Of a DNA stretch of 64,000 bases, positions 56,285 through 64,000 are shown piece by piece (position 1 is the stretch's first letter; every line of letters begins with the position of its first letter). The stretch covers positions 8,635,881 through 8,699,880 of the forward strand of contig CM030833.1 in the NCBI GenBank assembly GCA_018105865.1, written 5' to 3'. Source of the DNA: Metaphire vulgaris (Eukaryota > Annelida > Clitellata > Crassiclitellata > Megascolecidae). The notes beneath the pieces are model-generated. The model worked only from the letters and a program-made list of their open reading frames with translations, was not told the DNA's origin and did no database searches. The translations under genes and the position numbers were made by a program.

Positions 56285-58475
56285 AGCCAGTGAAGTTCTC
56301 ACAACGCGGGAGTGACATGGTCCATAGCATTGCGCACCTGTTGACCCCAGCTCTACTGGATCGGATCTTGCGCTTCTCTATCAGTCAGTTATCACTGAAA
56401 TTCTGGATTATGTCGCGCCGATGTCAAGGATAACCGTGCGTCCCAGGAAGCACCGACCCTTCAACGATAGAGAATGTAGACAAGCCCGACGACGAGCACG
56501 TCGGTTCGAGAGAGTTTATCTCAAGAAGAAAGGATCGACCGCTGAAGCCGATGCACTGTCGTCCTGGCGTGATGCCCTTAGGGCGAGTAGGAGCCTGGTG
56601 AGGAGGAAGGGTCGTCAGGATCGTCATGCGATCGACTCCGTGCAATCCTACACCAAGCAGACGTGGAATGTACTGGGCAGTCTGCTCGGAAATAAAGATA
56701 CACCTTCCTGTGAGCCGTCTGACTTTTCGGCGAACGACTATCATTCCTTCATCGATCTCAAGGTTGCGAATATTCGGGACACGACAGCCGGAGCTGGCCC
56801 CGTGACGTATAACGTCTTTCCGGGTCTTTTCTTCCACAGTTTCTCGCCGCCAACACAGGCTGAAATCATAGCTAGCGTAAAGTCGTCACCCAACAAGCAG
56901 TGTCCATCAGATCCACTTCCCATGTGGCTCTTGAAGGAAACGGTAGCCACGCTAGCTCCGTATCTGACAGCATTGATGACAGCTTCTCTGGCGAACGGCG
57001 AGTTTCCGAGTCTGTGGAAGCATGCTGTCATACGTCCGCATATGAAAAAGACAAGCCTCGACCCCGATGATCCCGCTAGCTTCAGACCTGTTGCGAACCT
57101 GCCATTTCTTTCGAAGCTGATAGAGCGACTAGTAAGCAAACAGCTTATCACGCACTTGGTTCGCAACGGTCTCATGCCTCACCACCAGTCGGCGTATCGA
57201 GCGGGCCATTCCACTGAGACGGCATTACTTAAGATCTTCAACGACATAGTCGATGCGATCGCAAATGGGGAGCAAGCGCTCTTGTGCATGCTCGACCTCT
57301 CCGCGGCGTTCGATACTGTCGACCACTCCATCCTTTTACGCCGCCTCGATCATTCCTTTGGAATAAAAGACACAGCGTTACTTTGGCTGCGCAGTTACCT
57401 TTTCGAAAGAACGCAGTCCGTCTCCTGGAAAGGTCATACGTCAGCCAAACCGCTGCGGAGTACCACAAGGTTCAGCCCTAGGTCCGCTCCTTTTTATCCT
57501 CTACGCAGCGGATCTGGGCCGGATCGCCGGATCGTACGGGTTAGACTGGCATGCCTACGCGGATGACGGGCAAGTGTACGCCTCCTGCCGTCTCTCAGAT
57601 ACGGGGCACCTGCGATCTCGGTTCGAGGACTGTCTACAGGAGATCATGTCATGGACCGCGACAAATCGCCTCGCGCTTAATCCCGGTAAAACAGAATTGC
57701 TATGGATCAGTACTCCCAGGAAGGCTCACCTATTAGATCGTTCTCCTCTAACCATCGGTGATGCCGTCATCGCTCCGTCTACGGAGGTGCGCCTTCTGGG
57801 TGTACTTCTTGACGACTCTCTATCTCTCGCCGGCCAAGTGAGCTCCGTAACTCGTGCCGGCTACTTTCAGCTGCGCAAGATCGCAGAGATTCGACGGTAC
57901 ATTTCAACATCAGCAGCGATCCACGTAGTCCGGGCACTAGTGCTATCCAGGTTGGATTATTGCAATAGCATTCTTCTGGGGCTTCCGGACTATCAGCTTG
58001 ACCGCCTTCAGTCGGTCATGAACGCTGCGGCCCGATTGATCTTTAGCTCGAGATGGAAGGATCACGTGACTCCATTGCTAAAGGAACGGCTACACTGGCT
58101 GAAGATCTCGGAGCGTATAGCTTACAAACGCTGTATGGTCACATTCCGAGCACTGCACGACCCTCTCTGCCCGGAGTACATTTCTGCGCTCATACAGCGG
58201 CCGATGCCGACTGACTGTCGCAAGCAGCTGCGATCAAACAAGCGAATTCGCCTTTATGTCCCTCCTCCGTCCAGGACGGTGATGCTGGGGGAAAGATCCG
58301 TGACACGCGGCAACCCCCTTCTTTGGAACTCTCTTCCCGCCTCAGTGACATCCATCACATCCCTCGAGGCGTTTGCGACTGCCCTCAAGACGCACTTATT
58401 TCGCGCATCTTATGAACATCTGTAAATCGCTCTTGATTTTAGCACTAGCTATGTTATAGCGTTTAATAAATCATC
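56285..58475 (+). mobile_element. LINE-D: best-preserved RT element, 5'-truncated, (AAT)n tail
   Basis: Starts in the endonuclease-RT linker (ITVRPRKHRPFNDRECRQAR). The RT is continuous from 56421: SDPLPMWLLKETVATLAPYL, SFRPVANLPFLSKLIERLVS, HHQSAYRAGHSTETALLKIF, LCMLDLSAAFDTVDHSILLR. A single frameshift near 57445 lies just before CGVPQGSALGPLLFILYAAD. It then runs open from there to 58425 with DWHAYADDGQVYASCRLSDT, LNPGKTELLWISTPRK, STEVRLLGVLLDDSLSLAGQ, LDYCNSILLGLPDYQLDRLQ and NPLLWNSLPASVTS. One frameshift is the only visible lesion in about 2 kb. The 3' end is ctatgttatagcgtttaataaatca plus an (AAT)n tail to about 58510. Confidence 0.92.
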
Positions 58476-58479
58476 TAGA

Positions 58480-58510
<31 letters not shown>

Positions 58511-59075
58511 GGTTTCAAGTCCAAGACTAGACGAGCAGCGGCATTTTGCATCTTCTGCAGAATTGCGAGCGTAGACTTTGGTAGCCCAGCTAGAACTGAG
58601 TTACAGTAGTCAATTTTAGACAGTACTGTCGCAGAGACCAGCTGTAAGGCAACTTGTTTACCCGCTACCCTGCAGATCTGACGAATGCAGCGCAGGTGGC
58701 AATAACAGATCTTAGCCAGTTGTCCGACATGCTGTTTCGTTGTCAACTCATCGTCGAAGATTACTCGTAGATTTCTGATAACTTTGGAAGGTCGTACAAT
58801 GGTGCCCTGAATCCCGACGTTGCAATCGATTTTAGCCAATTTGAGCATGCTCGCATGTGAGCCGAACCATGCAAGCTCAGTTTTCGAGGTGTTGAGCTGC
58901 AGTCTTCTCGAGGAGCACCAATCTTGAACATCCATGATGCATTGCTGGAGTCGACTGAGGGCAGAGTCGACGTCATTTATTTCAGTTGCTGCATATATCT
59001 GCTTGTCATCTGCGTATATGTGGTAACTCAGCTGGTGACGTTGAGGGATGAGGCTAAAATCTTCTGTATATGATA
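58511..59075 (-). mobile_element. LINE-E internal RT fragment
   Basis: - strand open frame: LSYHIYADDKQIYAATEIND, RRLQLNTSKTELAWFGSHAS, VIRNLRVIFDDELTTKQHVG, LSKIDYCNSVLAGLPKSTLA and MQNAAARLVLDLKP. It contains an intact YADD box. Both ends are cut by microsatellites: (ATT)n shared with the LINE-D tail on one side and (TA)n (59080-59126) on the other. Confidence 0.85.

Positions 59076-59079
<4 letters not shown>

Positions 59080-59126
<47 letters not shown>
59080..59126. repeat. (TA)n microsatellite
   Basis: About 47 bp of TA dinucleotides between the LINE-E fragment and the mariner-like terminus. Confidence 0.95.
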
Positions 59127-59130
<4 letters not shown>

Positions 59131-59141
59131 CCATATATACA

Positions 59142-59830
59142 GGGTTAACAAGTGAAAAGTGGACCCCTTTACTATATTTAAAATCTCGGCCGCGTGTGCA
59201 GGGATTTCAATAAAATGTATAGACCATATACCAGGGAATGTATCTGATGTCACTGCAAAATTTCATGCTGATATCTTTAGTGTTTGCTGAAATATGGCCA
59301 AAAAACTAAAGAGACCCACATTTTGAAATTGACATTGGAATATAACGTCATAGTAAAGTGATAAAAAAATATTATTTTTATTTGTTGGCCCTGAAAAGGG
59401 CCGTTTTAAAGGAGGGTCTCAGATGACTTGCTACGGGGGCAGGTGCTCAAAATGCCCCTTCAGCCTTCACACATGCCAACAAGCGCTTCTTCATTGACAG
59501 TATCGACTTCTTGATCTGGTCCTCAAGCAAACTCTCCCAGATATTCTTCAGCACAGTCTCCAACTCCGTGATGTTCTGTGGCTTTGTCTGATACTTTTGA
59601 TATCTGTCGAGCATGATTCCCCAGACGTGAAAGTCAAGTGGATTAATAAATGGGGAGTTGGGTGACCAGTCATCTTTCTTCATGACAACTGGACAATTTT
59701 GCTCCAGAAAGTCCTGGGTTCTGAGAGCAGAGTGGGCAGGTGGTCTTGCTGGAATATAATGTAACGATATTCCATTGCTGGGTATCATTGGCACGTTATT
59801 CTTGAGAGATACTCGTGTTTACAATGGTGT
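59142..59830 (-). mobile_element. mariner-like transposase relic
   Basis: The - strand frame 59794-59447 reads PAHSALRTQDFLEQNCPVVM, KKDDWSPNSPFINPLDFHVW, then an ELETVLKNIWESLLEDQIKK region and MKKRLLACVKAEGAF. This is the C-terminal third of a Tc1/mariner superfamily transposase. The third catalytic acidic residue, normally the D of SPDLNPLDY, is Phe here, so this copy cannot be active. The left terminus is a likely inverted-repeat end (cagggttaacaagtgaaaag at 59140). The opposite end is lost. Confidence 0.8.
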
Positions 59831-60146
59831 TTTCCCCTCTTGAATGACGTCAGTAGGACGGTTTCTTTATAGCTTCGTTAAGGCGCGTAGAGCCGCCGTC
59901 CACATCGGCCCGAAGTATATTCTGAGGTCATCCATAACGGATAAAGTGAGATACTGGATGGTTTTAATGGTTTTATTTACATTCAATATACAAGCGGCGA
60001 TTGATGATGATTCACAGTGTACAATTATGTCATTTATTATAAATCTTCATTGTGTACAATTATGCCATAAATCGTTGAGTGTGTGTAGTGCACAAAATAT
60101 GCATATAATCGCACAACATCTAATATATACACAGTTATTCAATGGG
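59831..60146. other. Unassigned sequence
   Basis: Possibly more decayed mariner sequence up to about 59940. No other feature. A tcatttattataaatcttcattgtgtacaattatg stretch repeats gtgtacaattatg twice (60018-60066). Confidence 0.4.
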
Positions 60147-60560
60147 ATGTATATCAATATTAATTTAAATCAATATTGAGGTGCCGTGGTTATCTTTGAT
60201 TTTATTGAGTTGGAGTGGAAGGTGGTAGTTAGGTGTAGTGAGCGTCCTTTGCATACGATTATGTGCGACGTCATTCAATGACATTCATTCATTCATCCAT
60301 CAATTATTCATTCATAATACAAGTCAGATTGAGAAAAAGAGATCGACGACGGTATGTATATCAATATTAATTTAAATCAATATTGAGTTGCCGTGGTTAT
60401 CTTTGATTTTATTGAGTTGGAGTGGAAGGTGGTAGTTAGGTGTAGTGAGCGTCCTTTGCATACGATTATGTGCGACGTCATTCAATGACATTCATTCATT
60501 CATCCATCAATTATTCATTCATAATACAAGTCAGATTGAGAAAAAGAGATCGACGACGGT
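60147..60560 (+). repeat. 207-bp tandem duplication, nearly identical copies
   Basis: Unit 1 (60147-60353) and unit 2 (60354-60560) both begin atgtatatcaatattaattt and end gagatcgacgacggt. I see one difference (gaggtgccg versus gagttgccg). The second unit runs straight into the first full copy of the CGGTTTCCTCAACCGGAAG motif. Confidence 0.92.
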
Positions 60561-60590
60561 TTCCTCAACCGGAAGTCGTTGAGAAAGAGG

Positions 60591-60626
<36 letters not shown>

Positions 60627-61043
60627 GAGAGAAAGAGAGAAAGAGAGAAAGGAAAAGGTGAAAGTCAGAACATAGAAAACAAATACACAATCGACTACAG
60701 GTTTTGCAACCGGAAGTCGGGCATACATTACGGTCGCCTTTCGGCGGGTCCGCCAGACAAGTAACAAAATCGGTCTGCTTTCACAGAACGTCGGTAAGAT
60801 ATATAACAACGACAATCTACAACGGTTTCCTCAACCGAAAGTAGATACACATAACAGTACCTTCCGTCGACGATTTCTTCAACCGGAAGCCGGAACAACA
60901 AACAGTACAATCCCCGACGGTTTCCTCAACCGGAAGTGAGATGTATATTGATCAATACAAGATGGCGACGGTTTCTCCAACCGGAAGCCATAGACGAAGA
61001 AAAAGTGAAAGAAAAAGTCGACAACGGTTTCCGCAACCGGAAG
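60558..61043 (+). repeat. Interspersed array of a 18-22-bp ETS-like palindromic motif
   Basis: Seven copies of GGTTTCCTCAACCGGAAG (or one- to three-base variants) start at 60558, 60700, 60824, 60872, 60919, 60970 and 61026. The last five are spaced 48, 47, 51 and 56 bp apart, with non-repeated sequence between them. Most are preceded by cgac or caac. The motif contains TTCC-N6-GGAA and GGTT-N5-AACC inverted halves. Several copies contain ACCGGAAGT, the consensus ETS-factor site. A (GA)n/(GAAA)n tract lies between copies 1 and 2 (60590-60655). Confidence 0.88.
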
Positions 61044-61340
61044 CTGGAGTGTAGGAAGCAAGAAAATAGTTTAGAATAGGAGGTATAAGTTAACTAACAG
61101 TCATTCTTACTAACACATCGCACATAATCGTATACATACGAACATACTTACAGTTTCAATGTTGTTCCAAAGGTTCCTTTATTCCAAAGAAAGTCCTTTC
61201 GTTTAAATCCATTTCGCTCAAAAATCGGAGAGATTTTCGTGCATAGTTCTGTTATTAGGCTTAAGTTAAGCACTAGGAGTCAGCGTGCGCCAATCTAATC
61301 AAATGCATTGAAACACGGGATTTTATAGCTTAGAGATATA

Positions 61341-61342
<2 letters not shown>

Positions 61343-61380
<38 letters not shown>

Positions 61381-61484
61381 CATTGTATATGTTTTTTATT
61401 TCATATTTAATATATATTGTATAAATATGTTATAACATACTAATTATATTATTATATACTTATTTATATATTTACTTGTATGTA

Positions 61485-61550
<66 letters not shown>
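61343..61550. repeat. (TA)n, AT-rich stretch, then (TA)n(TG)n microsatellite
   Basis: TA runs at 61345-61378 and 61488-61514, followed by (TG)18 to 61550. Bases 61044-61342 before it hold no recognised feature. Confidence 0.9.
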
Positions 61551-61554
<4 letters not shown>

Positions 61555-61564
61555 AGTCAAAGTG

Positions 61565-61715
61565 TGAAATCAGGCAGTGTTGACATTGCCTGAATTTTTT
61601 AGGCAATTTTTAGATAAGCCGTTTCACTCAGGCAATGTAGACATTGACTGAAATTTTTAGTCTATGTTTAACAATGCCTGAAATTTGCTCAGATTTTCTA
61701 TACACTGCCTGAAAT
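61565..61715. repeat. Cluster of CAGGCAATGT palindromes
   Basis: Repeated inverted halves: caggcagtgttgacattgcctga (61571-61593), aggcaattttt, tcaggcaatgtagacattgactga (61628-61651), acaatgcctgaaat and acactgcctgaaat. The core CAGGCAATGT...ACATTGCCTG recurs about four times in 150 bp, each half followed by AATTT-type bases. Confidence 0.75.
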
Positions 61716-62014
61716 CTGTATCCGTGGTGGAATAGCACTGTATATGGAGCTATGCATGCACCAATATGTACGGAAGCGTACGGGAGGAAGGATGGGGAGG
61801 GGGTCACGACTGAATTTGTACATACGCTCATTCAAATTTATATATATATATATATATATAAAACATTTGGTCTGAACAAAATTACAATTACTTTCTCACG
61901 GTCAAACAAAGGGTCCCGACTATTGATCCAACTAAGGTTATTAACGGTTAACCGCTCCTAAGAGCAAGAACCGATCCTTTTAACTCTGACCGGTTAACCG
62001 TCATTTCAAGTTGA

Positions 62015-62140
62015 AAAGCGCTTTGTTGTAGCCGCACAGGACGCCGGCATAGGCGCCGGCGGCATCAAAGCGTTTTGATGTGGCCGCGTAGAACGCCGGC
62101 ATAGGCTCCGGCGGCATCAAAGTGCTTTGATGTAGGCACG
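62015..62140 (+). repeat. 52-bp GC-rich tandem repeat, about 2.4 copies
   Basis: Units start at 62015, 62067 and 62119 with aaagYgYtttg. Each carries gtagccgc/gtggccgc, gacgccggcatagg/aacgccggcatagg and the palindrome gcgccggcggc or a near copy. This is much more GC-rich than its surroundings. Confidence 0.88.
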
Positions 62141-62500
62141 ACACCAGGTTGCCGCTAATGTCTCAGCAACTTTAGTTCCTTCGGTTAAAAACCTTTAATT
62201 TAATAGTAAACAAATGCTTGTTGGCTATGGCTAAAAATTAATTTTCACCGTGGGGGTGGGGGTTGGTTGCTAATTTGTACGTACGCATAGGTGGGGGGGT
62301 AACCAAAATATACGGTGTGCAACAGGAGGGAGGGGGTTAAAATATTACTTTTTTGCGTGCGTACTATATGGATGGCTTTTGAACGTTGCAAGCAGTAATA
62401 TAAAACAGTTCTGAAACATTAATTAACTGCCAAACCTTTATTAAGTTCAAATGAAATAACGGATAAAGGAACAAGCAGTAATAGAATACAGTTCTGCGCT
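62141..62500. other. Unassigned sequence
   Basis: Contains G-runs (gtgggggtgggggttgg at 62252-62268, ggtgggggggtaacc at 62289-62303, gagggagggggtt at 62326-62338). No gene seen. Confidence 0.45.
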
Positions 62501-62529
62501 AAAAAAAATCGTTAATAGTGAGGGAATTT

Positions 62530-62762
62530 TTTAGGGAATAATCCGTCTCCTATTACTGTACAGAATTTTCCCTCACTTTGAGGGAATACAAATATGAGAG
62601 AATGAATTCCCTCGTACACCATTGAGGGAATTTTGAGGGAATGCATTTACTTGAATAGATGTAAATAAGTGAATTAATCCCTCATTCGAAGTTTGAGGGA
62701 ATGATGAGGAATGCAATCACTTGAATAGAAGTTAATAAGTGAAGTAATCCCTCATTTAATCC
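62530..62762. repeat. GAGGGAAT-containing direct and inverted repeats
   Basis: Gagggaat and its complement attccctc recur at least nine times (62520-62750). A 65-70-bp unit with gagggaatg, cacttgaatag, aataagtga and taatccctcatt is tandemly duplicated (about 62630-62690, 62692-62758). Confidence 0.8.
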
Positions 62763-62764
62763 CC

Positions 62765-63998
62765 ACTGGCCTCAGTTACTAGCTTCACACATCTTTCAGT
62801 TGCCTGAGAATGGCACTGAAATCTCTGAAAGTTCAACTGCTGATCTGCGCTCTTTATCAAGGAAGAAATGTCTTGGCCTGAGAGGTTAGAAAGTAGAGGA
62901 GGAGCAGATAGTTGTTTCTTGTGCCAGTTAATTAAGTCAATATAGGCCTAACTGGCAGCATCAACATCGAACACTGGAATTTTGAATTTTGGAATTCGAG
63001 CAATATTTGAAGTACGTCTAGCTTTCAGTATTCTTCATAGCACTACCTTCTCTGGCGTGTTGCTGTGCAGCTGCATCTGATAACATTGCCAGCAGTAGAT
63101 TCTCTTCATGTCCAAAGTAGCCGTTTCTCTGGATTGCCGGATCAACTACTAATTTAAGTTATACAGAAAGGTATCATGATAATTAAATTGTCTTCCAAAG
63201 TTGGTGCCCTCCGTCCTTGCAGGATGGTTTCATTTCGATATGAAACCAGACTGGAGTATATACTTTTGTATCATAAGTTGCTAGTTTTTCAAATTTTCAA
63301 TTGGGTTTTCCGTACCACGGTTAGCTGTTGCAAGCCATCTTGAATGTGCGAGTTTCCTTGGGTCGCGTGATGCCAAACTCTGCGAACAGTCACCAAGTGT
63401 TCTAGCCTTCCAAACGTCCGGCAGATAAGCCTTATCTGAACTTAAGTCTTCGCATGTTACAATGGGTATCTCTCCTTCAATTAAATCGAAACCTACAACG
63501 GAAAAGTTCTGACAAGTTTGTAGCTGCTGACCAAGTGGACCAGAAACCCCTTAGGTCCTCTACCGGTAGTTGACCCACTGCAAAGGTCACCTTACTTCTA
63601 ACAACCTCATAACATCTCCTGATTTCCCAGTATTAGTTACAGTACCATCGCAACCAGTAGCAACCAGTTTCTGTAAGTCAGCTCCTTTCTCTTTTAACAT
63701 GTACACAAATGCACGTTTTGATTCAAATCGCAGATCCTTTCTCGGTGAAACGTGACCAACCTGACTCCTAAACAATTGCCACACACTCCTCAATTACAGT
63801 TTTCATATGATATATCCCATCTTTCTTCTATAGGCACTAGTGTTTTATTCTTACTTCCATCAAAAGAAACACATTCGATAACATTGCTGTCCTCCTCTTC
63901 ATTCAGTTCCGTTCTTTTCCTTTCCCTTCAATTCTCATTTTGCTTCTGTCTAAATGAGGGTCTTATCGTCTTCATAAACGAGTACAATGTCTTGAAGA
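62765..63998 (-). pseudogene. Broken transposase-like protein, family recognised but unassigned
   Basis: - strand pieces in family order across several frames: SNVIECVSFDGSKNKTLVPI (about 63890-63830), then KLVATGCDGTVTNTGKSGDV and MRLLEVR (about 63660-63590), then FSVVGFDLIEGEIPIVTCED, KAYLPDVWKARTLG and DPRKLAHSRWLATANR (about 63510-63320), then KLVVDPAIQRNGYFGHEENL and LLAMLSDAAAQQHARE (about 63150-63060), IARIPKFKIPVFDVDAASY and SLIKSADQQLNFQRFQCHSQ, ending ATERCVKLVTEASG (about 62770). I recall this succession from multicopy uncharacterised proteins in insect and other invertebrate genomes, probably DNA-transposon derived. At least five frameshifts. It reaches the window edge. Confidence 0.7.
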
Positions 63999-64000
63999 CA

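Noticed and set aside
60470..60661. Arg/Glu-rich protein
   Set aside because: Product of the (GA)n/(GAAA)n tract at 60590-60655.
60558..61043. CRISPR array
   Set aside because: Repeat-spacer appearance only. Motif copies vary, spacers are of unequal length, there are no cas genes, and the DNA is animal.

Overview
This is animal (metazoan) genomic DNA, most likely from a marine invertebrate; the species cannot be named from the sequence. There is no bacterial-type gene organisation. Coding capacity is split by GT-AG introns. The rest is decayed transposable elements: many non-LTR retrotransposons (LINEs) with short tandem-repeat tails, a Mutator-like (MULE) transposase gene, TIR DNA transposons, Helitron-like, hAT-like, piggyBac and mariner remnants, and long microsatellites.

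The only host gene I can recognise is a receptor-type guanylate cyclase on the + strand. It shows as three small exons far apart: end of the kinase-homology domain (2804-2975), signalling-helix/dimerisation linker (11083-11223), and start of the catalytic cyclase domain (34304-34427). The intron phases agree across all three. The window would therefore be the interior of one very large gene, with introns of about 8.1 kb and 23.1 kb and then an intron that runs past the window end.

Inside the 23-kb intron, on the opposite strand, is a three-exon MULE-type transposase gene (17290 to 12070) that reads as one open frame of about 567 codons with good splice sites. Its second intron holds a separate 2.4-kb TIR transposon (13863-16246) with a decayed gene of a family I recognise but cannot assign to a superfamily.

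Layout: 0-2.3 kb, LINE relics; 2.8 kb, cyclase exon; 3.6-10.7 kb, LINE family A copies interrupted by a 2-kb pentanucleotide array, with inverted and direct duplications; 11.1 kb, cyclase exon; 12-17.3 kb, MULE gene with nested transposon; 17.6-33.7 kb, LINEs and MITEs; 34.3 kb, cyclase exon; 34.66-35.05 kb, Helitron-like element with an internal CCAAT-containing minisatellite; 36-43 kb, nested LINEs, a piggyBac relic and an 800-bp hAT-like MITE; 43.6-50.7 kb, three RTE-like LINEs head to tail; 51-53 kb, a LINE between TA-rich arrays and a second Helitron-like element; 53.6-58.5 kb, two of the best-preserved LINEs in tandem; 59-60 kb, a mariner relic; 60.1-62.8 kb, several unusual short-repeat arrays; 62.8-64 kb, a broken transposase-like gene on the - strand.

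LINE families are given working letters (A to G) by their 3' tails and coding similarity inside this window. These letters are not database names.
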